Source: Leptospira sp. GIMC2001 (GTDB taxonomy: Bacteria; Spirochaetota; Leptospiria; Leptospirales; Leptospiraceae). Taken from it: a stretch of 64,000 bases of DNA. The stretch lies in NCBI RefSeq assembly GCF_028462125.1, contig NZ_CP115468.1:3403559-3467558 (forward strand). Direction: 5' to 3'. Both the position numbers and the translations under genes were made by a program. The notes under the pieces were generated by a model, which worked only from the letters and a program-made list of their open reading frames with translations, did not search any database and had not been told where the DNA came from. Position 1 is the stretch's first letter, and each line of letters starts with the position of its first letter. This document shows positions 36,062 through 45,173 of the stretch, in pieces.

Positions 36062-37615
36062 ATGAGAAAGATTGGAAATTTTTTGTCAAAAGGTTTTCTA
36101 AGAATTCCTTTTTCGATCTTATTGTATTTATTTTCATTTCTTGGTTTTGCTCATAGCTTATATAGAGTCGAAAGATGGCAGTTGGTTTTGGGCAATGCAG
36201 ACCTTTTGTATTCTTATGATTTTTTACTCTTTCTCTATGAGGGTGGGCAACTCTCTAATTGGACTTTCCCACCTGCTATTTATTTGATTCCAGATCTATT
36301 CATCTCTTTTATTGCATTTTTTCTTCTCAAATTATTGGAAGTATGCTTTTCTTGGACATTTCGAACGGATATTCATTTCATTTTTACAATCTTCATTCAC
36401 CAAATATTGCTAGTCTGGATGCTCATCAAGATTTTCGAACAAAATATTCAAAAAAAGAAAATCAATAGATTTAATGAAGTTTTACTTTCAAAAATGTTTC
36501 TCGTCTTTGCAATTTTAAATATTATAAATCTAATCACAGATCGATTTCTGGATCTAACTTTATTAACAAATCACTCTGGTTCTCTTCTACTATTCTGTGT
36601 GATCTACTATTGCTTTCTCAGAAATTATTGGTCAATTGGACTGATCTGTAATTTTCTGGCAGCGATTTCTGACAGCTTCGTTCCATCCGTTCTCATTGTT
36701 TTTTATTTTTTTGCAGTATTTCAATATCCACTCAAAAGAAAATTGATCATCGCGTTTACATCCATGAGTGTATTGGGAATATTATTCATCCATTGCCTTC
36801 AATGGATTGGTTGGATACATCTTGGACAACAGTATTATCTTAAATTTCTTTCAGATATCGATTATGCAAAATTTTGGGATTCAATTTCCATTGATTCTCT
36901 AACTTCAAGTGATTCGCGATGGCTGAGAACTATAATGTTGTGGAAATATCAATTCTTTCAAAATATCGGTTGGAATATTTTTATATTTTTTTGTTATCTT
37001 TATTCATACTCGCTTCAGAAAAAACGAACCAATTCTTCGATTGGAATTCGATTAACAAAATTTGGTTTAGAAAAATATCGGATTCAGAACTCATCAATTT
37101 TGCTTGATTTCAAAATGATCGGTATCATTAACCTGTGCGTGGCTCTGATCTATTCTTGTTTTAGCTTATTTCTACCACTTCGATATCTTCCGATTTTTAC
37201 TTTTCTTCCATTTATCCTTTTATTAAATGTCTTTCGATGGAAAATTCTATCCATTTTATGGTTCGGTTTATTGTTTTATTCTGTATTTATCAATTATTTA
37301 TTATCTAGCAAGGAATATGTGGACTTCAAAAAACCAATAAAATCACAAACCATTCTCGAAGAAACAATTGATTTCTATCCTGACTATAAAATTACTGCAA
37401 ACTATTGGCAAGCAAGGCCGCTTAGGTTTTATTCAGCAAAAATAAATCAGCTGGGAATAACCGCCATCCGTAAAGATGGTACTGTGCTCAATTGGATTGA
37501 TAGAATCAGAGAAGATAAAAGATATGTATTGGATCTTAAAGTCATAGATTCCATTTCTGCAATAGAAAATGAATCTTTCTTACGAGCACAATGGATTGTC
37601 TTGATTCAAGAATAG
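36062..37615 (+). CDS. Polytopic membrane protein, unknown function
   Basis: 517 residues with roughly ten to eleven hydrophobic segments and a small C-terminal soluble tail (about 430-517). It is rich in Phe, Ile and aromatic residues. The stretch LLYSYDFLLFLYEGG after the first helix recalls the first periplasmic loop of GT-C glycosyltransferases, but I see no clear catalytic motif and do not assign a function. It diverges from the biotin carboxylase gene by only 16 bases, so its promoter must lie inside that gene or overlap it. A double hairpin follows the stop. Confidence 0.6.
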   Translation: MRKIGNFLSKGFLRIPFSILLYLFSFLGFAHSLYRVERWQLVLGNADLLYSYDFLLFLYEGGQLSNWTFPPAIYLIPDLFISFIAFFLLKLLEVCFSWTFRTDIHFIFTIFIHQILLVWMLIKIFEQNIQKKKINRFNEVLLSKMFLVFAILNIINLITDRFLDLTLLTNHSGSLLLFCVIYYCFLRNYWSIGLICNFLAAISDSFVPSVLIVFYFFAVFQYPLKRKLIIAFTSMSVLGILFIHCLQWIGWIHLGQQYYLKFLSDIDYAKFWDSISIDSLTSSDSRWLRTIMLWKYQFFQNIGWNIFIFFCYLYSYSLQKKRTNSSIGIRLTKFGLEKYRIQNSSILLDFKMIGIINLCVALIYSCFSLFLPLRYLPIFTFLPFILLLNVFRWKILSILWFGLLFYSVFINYLLSSKEYVDFKKPIKSQTILEETIDFYPDYKITANYWQARPLRFYSAKINQLGITAIRKDGTVLNWIDRIREDKRYVLDLKVIDSISAIENESFLRAQWIVLIQE

Positions 37616-37618
37616 CAG

Positions 37619-37678
37619 ATCCTCGACTTATTGTTAGTCGAGGATTGCAAAATATAGATTATTTCTAATGATAATCTA
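37619..37678. terminator. Double hairpin, bidirectional terminator region
   Basis: ATCCTCGACT (37619-37628) pairs with AGTCGAGGAT (37636-37645) around seven bases. A second stem, TAGATTAT (37655-37662) with ATAATCTA (37671-37678), follows. The two lie in the 72-base gap between convergent genes and probably end both transcripts. Confidence 0.7.
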
Positions 37679-37687
37679 CGATTGATT

Positions 37688-38440
37688 TTATTGATTTTGG
37701 TTTTGGTTCCAGTACATACTAGCTTCAAATCTTTGCTTGAGTGCTCGAACGTCATCAAAAAACAAATCTTCTTTTTCTTCAGCTTTTTCGAGACTTGCTA
37801 GTATACTCTTTTTTAACTTTTCAGCCTCTTCGGGAGCTATGTCTTTCAACTTAATATAATCTGTGGATGCCTGTCTTAACAATTTTGTTGTCTCACCTAA
37901 CAGAGGATCGTTATTCACATATTCAGGAGATGCAGTGATCCATACATTGTATAAATCTTCCAATTTCAATGAATCAGGTTGTAAAATGGTTTCTTTACAA
38001 TCAACTTTGGAGAACTCACCGATTGTTTCTTTCATTAAGCAATAAGACCCTCGGGACACTTTGCCTTTGGTTCCTGCAGTAAAAGTTGGTTTTAGAAATG
38101 CATCCAAACCTGGCGCTGATACAAAGAAAATTCCTTCTGCGAATCCTGACGCTGCTGCATAACCTTCTTTTTGATCAACGGTTTTCACTTTTAAGTAATC
38201 TACTGATTTTTTCGTTTTTCCTTCTTCTACTTCAATAGTCTCAGCACCTAGAGCTGTAACCTCTTCGAATCCATAGACCAAGGCAACTTGATCTTCTTTT
38301 TTCGTTGTTCCTGGAGTTTTATAAATCCATTGCGTATACGAAGCATAACGAACACCTTGTATCTGTTCTGGTAAAGACTCAGAAGGTTTGCATATAACAA
38401 GTAAAGCTAACATTAAGCTCGTAATAACTATTTTATTCAT
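37688..38440 (-). CDS. Predicted lipoprotein with SH3-like region
   Basis: 250 residues from ATG 38440 (MNKIVITS), preferred over the ATG at 38458 because it gives a normal signal peptide. The peptide ends LALLVIC, with the Cys near residue 17. The mature N-terminal part has short beta-strands (VALVYGFEEVTAL ... VDYLKVKTVDQKEGYAAA) that recall bacterial SH3 repeats; the C-terminal third is helical and charged (PEEAEKLKKSILASLEKAEEK). I recognise the style of a leptospiral periplasmic lipoprotein but no defined family. It ends at a hairpin terminator. Confidence 0.65.
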   Translation of the reverse strand: MNKIVITSLMLALLVICKPSESLPEQIQGVRYASYTQWIYKTPGTTKKEDQVALVYGFEEVTALGAETIEVEEGKTKKSVDYLKVKTVDQKEGYAAASGFAEGIFFVSAPGLDAFLKPTFTAGTKGKVSRGSYCLMKETIGEFSKVDCKETILQPDSLKLEDLYNVWITASPEYVNNDPLLGETTKLLRQASTDYIKLKDIAPEEAEKLKKSILASLEKAEEKEDLFFDDVRALKQRFEASMYWNQNQNQ

Positions 38441-38559
38441 ATATTCCAAATTTCTCATTTTAGTTCATCAACTCCATTAATTCATTTTTATTAGTACTTA
38501 GATCTGTTTAATTCCAGAAATCTTTGTTTTACAATTTTTATTATCCTAACTTAAAAATA

Positions 38560-40167
38560 TCAATCAATTTTTTTCCAAGAATCTGGAATCGATTCGATAT
38601 GCAGAGTCTGCGTAGGAAAAGCAAATTCGACTCCAATTTCACTTGCCAATATTTTTATCTTCATCAATATATCTTCTCTATTTTGAAGCTCTTCTTTCCA
38701 AATTGAGACTTCGAAGAAAAAATAAACCATGATGACTAAACTGTCAGCACCGAAGTCATTGAAATACACATGAACATTCTCTTTCCATGTGGTTGGATTA
38801 TTCCCAATTATCGTTTTAATACCATCAACAAATTCTTGGATTTTTGCTGGAGGAGTATCATAAGTTAATCCCAATTTGGTGAAAAGCCTACGATACTGCC
38901 TTCTTCCCATATTGTCAATTTTTGCATTCATCATTTCTGCATTTGGGATAGATACAACGGAATTGTAAAATGTTCGAATACGAGTAGATCTGAATCCTAC
39001 TTCCTCGACTACGCCTTCGGATCCATTCACAACAATCCAATCGCCGACTTGAAAAGGTTTATCAAATAAAATCATTAGTGAACCAAAAAAATTAGCAACT
39101 CCGTCTTTTGCCGCCAAAGCAAAAGCCAAACCTCCAATTCCCAATCCAGCTAACACTCCCATGACGTTTACACCAAGGTTCTGGATTGCAACTAAAGTTC
39201 CAAAAATCACAACAAGTACTTTGAGTGATTTAGAGATTAGGGGTACCAATTGATCATCCAATGTTGATGCAGTTTTTGCTGCCAGAGATTTTAGATAGTC
39301 CGAAATGACTTCCATAAGTCCGTAAATTATCCAGACTACACCTATGCTCAATGTTAATTTGAGCATTGAATGAAAGAATCCCAATACATCTCCATGAAAC
39401 CTTAGGATACGCAATGAAAGATACCAAACTAAAGTCGCAAGGAGTAATGTGAAAGGGCTTTTTATTTCTTCTACAATGCGATGATCCCAATAGGTTTTTC
39501 GATTCTTGAGAATTACAAATAATTTTTCTAATAGAAATTTTGCAATGGTTCGCAGCGTAAGACCAAGTAGGATAGAAATAGATAGACCTATCCATTGCCA
39601 GATAAAAATGTTTAGATATTTCTTTCTCATCCAAGGCCAGATATAATTTTCTATCCATGGCTCTTGATACAATGCTCCCCCTGTCTTGGGATTTATGTAT
39701 GGAAGGTGTTTTACTTTATCATAGAATTCCATTGTCATATCAATGGTTTCCTTAGAAAAAAGATACTCCCCTTCTCTTTCGCCTTCGTTGATCCGAACGA
39801 GCGTGATTTCAGTATTCTCTATTCGCCACCTTTGAATTCGTTTGCCATCGATTTCAGATGTATCAGGATATTTTTCATAATCCAAAACAAATAGTCTGTC
39901 AAATACTTCCTTTAGAAGAATTGCAGTCTCCTGCCCTTTTTCTTTTCGTAGAATAAGAGGAACGTCGCTTAAATTTAAAGTTCTAACTGCATCATCAATT
40001 CTCAATTGCTTTTGGGAATCTTTCGTAAGAACACCGATTCGATAATCGTCCATTGCTTCCATGAATGATTGGATTGACTCTCTAGGAGAATCCGTCTTTA
40101 CATGGTCAAGAATATTTTCCGAAAAAATCGGAGTAGCGAGCAATATAAATAAAACATATCTCCACAT
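38560..40167 (-). CDS. MscS-family mechanosensitive channel, long form
   Basis: 535 residues from ATG 40167 (MWRYVLFILLATPIFS, a signal peptide); ATG 40188 adds seven polar residues. A periplasmic domain of about 150 residues comes first, then four or five membrane helices (about 185-370). The pore helix is unmistakable: VLAGLGIGGLAFALAAKDGV, followed by FFGSLMILFDKPFQVGDWIVV, the beta domain (VEEVGFRSTRIRTF) and the C-terminal vestibule. It opens with membrane tension to release solutes upon hypo-osmotic shock. The extra periplasmic region is unusual compared with the 286-residue E. coli MscS and could sense envelope state. Confidence 0.9.
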   Translation of the reverse strand: MWRYVLFILLATPIFSENILDHVKTDSPRESIQSFMEAMDDYRIGVLTKDSQKQLRIDDAVRTLNLSDVPLILRKEKGQETAILLKEVFDRLFVLDYEKYPDTSEIDGKRIQRWRIENTEITLVRINEGEREGEYLFSKETIDMTMEFYDKVKHLPYINPKTGGALYQEPWIENYIWPWMRKKYLNIFIWQWIGLSISILLGLTLRTIAKFLLEKLFVILKNRKTYWDHRIVEEIKSPFTLLLATLVWYLSLRILRFHGDVLGFFHSMLKLTLSIGVVWIIYGLMEVISDYLKSLAAKTASTLDDQLVPLISKSLKVLVVIFGTLVAIQNLGVNVMGVLAGLGIGGLAFALAAKDGVANFFGSLMILFDKPFQVGDWIVVNGSEGVVEEVGFRSTRIRTFYNSVVSIPNAEMMNAKIDNMGRRQYRRLFTKLGLTYDTPPAKIQEFVDGIKTIIGNNPTTWKENVHVYFNDFGADSLVIMVYFFFEVSIWKEELQNREDILMKIKILASEIGVEFAFPTQTLHIESIPDSWKKID

Positions 40168-40257
40168 TTCGCTTCCATGAGACCTCATAGAAAATATATG
40201 TCAAACAAAGAATTGACTGATTGTGTGAATCTCAAGAAAAAGTAAAGAAGCAGATAT

Positions 40258-42216
40258 ATGAATCATCGATTAAAGTATTTTTTAGTTTTTTCATGTTTTT
40301 TTCTAATAGTATTTTCATTATTTCGATTTATTTTTTATTTCAACTACTCGTATCGTATTGAATCTCTTAACTATTGGGAACTTGTTCAAGCCTTCATCAT
40401 TGGAATCCGATTTGATCTCTCAGTCCTTGCTATGACCCAAGGAATATTCTGGCTTCTATCAACTCTACAACCTCTCAATAGATTTCAATTCTATCAATTT
40501 ATCTGGTCGTATTTACCGATCCCATTGTTTGCTTGGATCATTGGACATCTAATAGGAGATATTATATATTTTGAAAATGCTAATAAACATATTGGTTATG
40601 AAGCATTTGTATTTATTGGTCCAGATCTACTATTTATAATATTCTCATTATTGATTAATGATCCCATAATTTTTTCTGTGGCTGCCTTTTTCACACTGTC
40701 CTATCTCACCATTTCATTGAAATTGTATAGAAAGAAATGGCGAAGCGAATACCATTTTGAGTCTTGGTATAAAACTATATTACAAATAGCAGTTGTCATA
40801 GCAATAGCGGTCATACTCATTCGCGGCGGTGTCCAAGACAGTCCGCTTCGTTCAAGCGACTCAATAGTTGGAGATGATAACCTAATCAACAATATTGCCC
40901 TCAATGGTGTATTCACATCCATTATGGATATAAAGAGTCAAAAAATTCCAGCAAGCCTCAAAATGAATACCGACCAAGCTGCGCTCATAGTACGCAAAGA
41001 AATTGAATACAACGGCGCCGATTGGGTAAATCTTCCATCATATCCGATTCTTCGAAAAACTAAAGAAACCAATCCAAATGCACCACCGAATGTGGTAATC
41101 ATTATGTTAGAAAGTTGGACTGGCAAATTTATTAATCCAATCTCAGACGGAATCGTGAATGGGAAAGAACTCACTCCATATTTTAATAAATTAGTTCGGG
41201 AAGGACATTTTTTCAAAAGATTCTTTGCTACAGGTGGACGAACTACGAATGGTATGCTATCCGTTCTTACGGGAATTCCTGATCGTCCTGGATTAACAGC
41301 TGTTAGAACGCATCAGATACTATCGAATTTTTCTTCCATAGGGAATATTACCAAAACCTTAGGTTATAAAACTATGTTTGTTACAGGAGATGATCTATCA
41401 TTTGATAATGTAAAAAGCATAATGCCGAGATGGGGATTCGAAACCGTGTTGGGCAAAGAATTTATGGCAAGCACTGGCCGTTACAAAATTGGAGCATGGG
41501 GCTATGACGATCAGGATCTATTGGAAGTTCTAGAGAATGAAATCAAAAGCACTAAATCTGGGCAACCTTTCTTAGCTGTTGCTTTAACAATGTCAACGCA
41601 CTACCCCTATAAAGTTCCCGATAAGAAATTTGAGATATTCAGCAATGATTATCAAGACTTTGACTATCTAAATACTTATCACTATGGAGATTGGGCGATT
41701 CATCATTTTATGGAGCGGATGCGCAAATTACCAACATTCGACAATACAATCTTTGTATTCGTAGGAGACCATACGCATCATCGATATTTAAATTATTATG
41801 AAGATAGGAATGTCCCTTGCTTAATCTATGCACCACAGCTCGTCAAACCAAAAATAGATGATCGGATTGCGGGACAGCTTGATTTGATTCCAACAATTCT
41901 TGGACTAGTTGGGAAGTCTGTGTATTTCTCAGCTATGGGTAGGGACCTTCTGAATCCGACTTCTAAGGTTGATTCCGCATATTTCGCTTATGGAAATACT
42001 TTTGGATGGATTGAGAACAATTTGTTTTATTATCAATTCTCAGATGGTCCTCAGAATCTCCAATTCACAGTGCTTCCTCCACATATCGATTCACCGATTT
42101 GCAAAATCAATCCAGTTGAATGCGAAATCCATAAAACTAAAGCGCGAGCCTTCTTCAATCTTGGAATGGATCTTCTAAATAATGATAAGATATTTCCAAA
42201 ACTGGATGTAAAATAA
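40258..42216 (+). CDS. LtaS-like sulfatase-fold phosphoglycerol/phosphoethanolamine transferase
   Basis: 652 residues. Five N-terminal helices (about 5-190) anchor an extracytoplasmic alkaline-phosphatase-superfamily domain (about 270-620). It begins NVVIIMLESWTGKFINPIS, where the Glu is a metal ligand; the nucleophile Thr is expected in GGRTTNGMLSVLTG; ALTMSTHYPYKVP and FVGDHTHH supply later metal ligands. The family moves phosphoglycerol (LtaS) or phosphoethanolamine (EptA) to glycans or lipids. In a diderm spirochete lipoteichoic acid is not expected, so OpgB-like glucan decoration or LPS modification is more likely. The acceptor is unknown. Confidence 0.85.
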   Translation: MNHRLKYFLVFSCFFLIVFSLFRFIFYFNYSYRIESLNYWELVQAFIIGIRFDLSVLAMTQGIFWLLSTLQPLNRFQFYQFIWSYLPIPLFAWIIGHLIGDIIYFENANKHIGYEAFVFIGPDLLFIIFSLLINDPIIFSVAAFFTLSYLTISLKLYRKKWRSEYHFESWYKTILQIAVVIAIAVILIRGGVQDSPLRSSDSIVGDDNLINNIALNGVFTSIMDIKSQKIPASLKMNTDQAALIVRKEIEYNGADWVNLPSYPILRKTKETNPNAPPNVVIIMLESWTGKFINPISDGIVNGKELTPYFNKLVREGHFFKRFFATGGRTTNGMLSVLTGIPDRPGLTAVRTHQILSNFSSIGNITKTLGYKTMFVTGDDLSFDNVKSIMPRWGFETVLGKEFMASTGRYKIGAWGYDDQDLLEVLENEIKSTKSGQPFLAVALTMSTHYPYKVPDKKFEIFSNDYQDFDYLNTYHYGDWAIHHFMERMRKLPTFDNTIFVFVGDHTHHRYLNYYEDRNVPCLIYAPQLVKPKIDDRIAGQLDLIPTILGLVGKSVYFSAMGRDLLNPTSKVDSAYFAYGNTFGWIENNLFYYQFSDGPQNLQFTVLPPHIDSPICKINPVECEIHKTKARAFFNLGMDLLNNDKIFPKLDVK

Positions 42217-42276
42217 TTTATTCCTCAACATCCAATTGCAATCATTCAAGTTTTTTATTTTAAAATAGATTCTACC

Positions 42277-44445
42277 TCAATCGGAGCCATTGGCTTTCAT
42301 CTTAGCAAGTTTCTTCAATTCACGACTGCGGCGAATCATGATTTCTCGAATACTAAAATGGAAGATCGGAGCTGATTCAACAATTTTTCTTATATCATCT
42401 TTACCAATCTTAAGGACAGTGCTAGTCTGTGTTGAGGTAACTGTTGCATTTCGAACAGCATCGTCGATTGAAGCATACTCTCCAAACATATCACCTGTTC
42501 TCAATTCTTTTACTTTTATATCATTATGCCGAACACTGAATTCACCAGAGATAACTATATAAAAATCTTGATCTTTGCTTCCCTGGGCGACTACTGTTTC
42601 TCCGGCAGGTATAAACAATCTTTTCGAATGTCTCGCTATTCTATCATTTACATTGTCATGGAATTCACTAAACGGAAGAAATTTTTCTATTTCTGATCTT
42701 GCTTTCCAAAGATGGCGCATTTCTTCCGTTCGATTCTCTGAAATAATAAATTCATGAAATAATTTCTCATCAATTGCACATAAAACAACTGGAGTTGAAG
42801 CAACAATCGAAGCTGACCTGACTTTATTCTCGTCTAACACAGCCATTTCGCCAACAAAGTCTCCTGCCTCTTTTCGCGCGCGTTCAGTTAACTTTTCGCC
42901 ATCGTGATACATGACACTACAGCTTCCAGCAAGTAGGATATAAATTTGACCGTTGGATATTTCATTTTGTTTAAAAACAACATCTCCTGAGTTCGCTGTA
43001 ACTATATGAAAATTATTCATTAGAGCCGATCCCCAATGATGAGACATCTTAGGAAAAGAATCATTGAGAATCTGCATGGTTTTTATCAGATATGAATCTT
43101 GATTTGCAGGAATTATGGTATATCGTTTACCCGCAACTGCATGGGAGAAAGTCGCATCAAACTCTGGTGGCAATTTTTCCAAATGCATAAATACAATTCG
43201 ATCAGCTTTTGATCCAAGTGCATCTCTTGGATCACCATGGAGTATTCCTTTTCCTCCATCAGCAAAAAGTAAATCGAATTGATCCGTATACTTTGAACGC
43301 AAGATATCAAATTTTTCTTTCCGAACAATTCCTTTGTTCACCATATCATTGATATCTGGAAAAGATTTATTATCTCCGATAAAAACTATGCTATGAGATT
43401 TACCTCGCTCAGACATTCTAAAAGTCGCACCGATGGTTGGAATCGAATGCACTGTATAATGAGTCTCAATCGAGAGACCATAAAATTCCGTAATCCCATA
43501 AGGCTTTACTTCAACAAAGTCAAACATTTCGGATATGTCTTCTATTGGCATCAATGTCTGCAATGAAAGCTTCATCATCGCCATCCAAAATATTTCTTTG
43601 GTTGAGAGGAGCTTGATCTTATTCGAGAGTCTCAGAAGAGGAAAAATATTGCAATGATCATCATGGATATGTGTTAAATAGAGGGAACGAATTTCCGTAT
43701 TTGACAAACCTCGTGCATTAAGAGCCTGCTTAAGATAAGGCGGACAATCGACTAGCATATGCTCAGCATTGTAGTGCAAAAGTATAGATGAACAAGGTTT
43801 ATCTGCAATAAATCCTGAAGCTCCACCGAGAACTGTGGTACCGAAATGAATGGGAGTCATACTAACGAATTCATTGCGAAGATCGTAAGGAGGTTCCTGT
43901 GGTTCATTAAAACTAATGTCTATCTTCTCGTTATCAATAGAGAATCGATCAGTCCCAATATGTTCAATCACGATGCCATTGGAGAGTCTCGCTTTTCCTT
44001 TTTCAAAAGGTACAAAATCAATGAAATCATCGATAGTAAGTTCTTTTCCATTTTTATCTTTGATTGCCATTGCTCTGGATTCTCTGTGCAATTCTTCAAA
44101 CCAGGGATTATCACCTAGATCTCGATATTCTTTCGGGGTTGGACCAAGCAAAGTCAGACGAAGTAGCTTACGATTGGCTTTGAGATGAAGCGGTGTTCCG
44201 ATGATAGTTAATTTCTTGCCTTTAAAAAAATTACCATCAACAAACAAAAATGAATAAAGCGGGAATTCCGTACAATTTTGCAAAACATCGAATCGATATG
44301 GCGTATCCGGAAGAACAATGATATCAGGACTCGGAATTCCTTTGTTGATAAGATGTTTAATTACTTCAGGCGGACAACCAAATAGAATTGTACTTTCTTC
44401 CCTGATAACGACTGATACGCCGGGAGTGACAGAAATATTTTGCAT
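42277..44445 (-). CDS. MBL-fold hydrolase fused to two cyclic-nucleotide-binding domains
   Basis: 722 residues. The N-terminal 190 residues are unassigned. A metallo-beta-lactamase domain (about 195-450) has an intact metal site: THIHDDH, later VHSIPTIG, IVFIGDNKS and FMHLEKLPPEF. Two cNMP-binding domains follow (about 480-590 and 600-715), each with a phosphate-binding cassette: GDFVGEMAVLDENKVRSA and GDMFGEYASIDDAVRNA, where the Gly-Glu and Arg are kept. The protein looks cytosolic. The likeliest reading is a phosphodiesterase or RNase-Z-like enzyme controlled by cAMP or cGMP. Substrate and nucleotide are inferred only. Confidence 0.85.
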   Translation of the reverse strand: MQNISVTPGVSVVIREESTILFGCPPEVIKHLINKGIPSPDIIVLPDTPYRFDVLQNCTEFPLYSFLFVDGNFFKGKKLTIIGTPLHLKANRKLLRLTLLGPTPKEYRDLGDNPWFEELHRESRAMAIKDKNGKELTIDDFIDFVPFEKGKARLSNGIVIEHIGTDRFSIDNEKIDISFNEPQEPPYDLRNEFVSMTPIHFGTTVLGGASGFIADKPCSSILLHYNAEHMLVDCPPYLKQALNARGLSNTEIRSLYLTHIHDDHCNIFPLLRLSNKIKLLSTKEIFWMAMMKLSLQTLMPIEDISEMFDFVEVKPYGITEFYGLSIETHYTVHSIPTIGATFRMSERGKSHSIVFIGDNKSFPDINDMVNKGIVRKEKFDILRSKYTDQFDLLFADGGKGILHGDPRDALGSKADRIVFMHLEKLPPEFDATFSHAVAGKRYTIIPANQDSYLIKTMQILNDSFPKMSHHWGSALMNNFHIVTANSGDVVFKQNEISNGQIYILLAGSCSVMYHDGEKLTERARKEAGDFVGEMAVLDENKVRSASIVASTPVVLCAIDEKLFHEFIISENRTEEMRHLWKARSEIEKFLPFSEFHDNVNDRIARHSKRLFIPAGETVVAQGSKDQDFYIVISGEFSVRHNDIKVKELRTGDMFGEYASIDDAVRNATVTSTQTSTVLKIGKDDIRKIVESAPIFHFSIREIMIRRSRELKKLAKMKANGSD

Positions 44446-44547
44446 GAGACTGATTCAAATCAATCTCTTTATACCATCAAGTTTTAAAATAACTGTATAT
44501 GAATATTTTGTGATTATACAAAGAGAGCTCTAGTGCGAAATCTCATA

Positions 44548-45165
44548 TCAGCTGGTAAAACAGGCCAAAGGTATCAACAATTCGAATTTAGTTTCATCTC
44601 TATCTGTGTCAAAAAGAATATAAGAAGGTGGCAAATTTGCATTCTTAAGCATGGAAAAGATCAACAGCAAACCAAGACCAGCCCCTTCTGCTTCATTATT
44701 TCCGCTTAAATGATCTTCAATACCAGAAATTTCTCTGCCTTGCAGAAATATTTTTTGTACAATACGAAATTCTTCTTCTGTCATCGTAACTGCGTTACTT
44801 ACAGTTAATTTGAAAAATTCATTCTCTCGCTTCAATATCATATGAACTGGTTTGATGTTTTTGTCTAAAATATTCCCTTTGATCTTTCCATCATTAATTG
44901 CTCGTCGAAAGGCCTCAAGTCCCGCTTTATAGTCATTGATAATGCTATAACCATGATCGATAAAAAATCTTCTTTTCTGGGAAGCTTTGAATGCATTGAG
45001 TACAAATTCAATGATCGCTGTTTTCAATAACGAGAAAATAGGAACATCGCTCAAATTGATAGATAATTTCTCAATTATAGAATTCATGCTTCCAATATCT
45101 TGGATAGAAAAATGTATTATTTCACCCGATTGAATCCGCTCTTTTAAGTCTTTTTCAAGCTGCAT
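44548..45165 (-). CDS. GHKL/HATPase-like protein with altered ATP-binding motif
   Basis: 205 residues. Near residue 48 IIEFVLNAFKASQKR matches the N-box of GHKL ATPases (Glu and Asn kept), and EGAGLGLLLIFSMLKN near 165 matches the G2 box. The G1 box, normally D-x-G-x-G, reads VSNAVTMTEEEF, so the adenine-contacting Asp is missing. An insertion of about 25 residues sits between N and G1. It is the last gene of a tight operon with a SpoIIE phosphatase. The context fits an anti-sigma or anti-anti-sigma partner switch; whether it is a kinase or a binding-only relative is open. Confidence 0.6.
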   Translation of the reverse strand: MQLEKDLKERIQSGEIIHFSIQDIGSMNSIIEKLSINLSDVPIFSLLKTAIIEFVLNAFKASQKRRFFIDHGYSIINDYKAGLEAFRRAINDGKIKGNILDKNIKPVHMILKRENEFFKLTVSNAVTMTEEEFRIVQKIFLQGREISGIEDHLSGNNEAEGAGLGLLLIFSMLKNANLPPSYILFDTDRDETKFELLIPLACFTS

Positions 45166-45173
45166 ACAGACCT

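Noticed and set aside
44513..44518. Perfect TATAAT on the minus strand before the MBL-cNMP gene
   Set aside because: No acceptable -35 lies 16-18 bases upstream, so I did not list it as a promoter.
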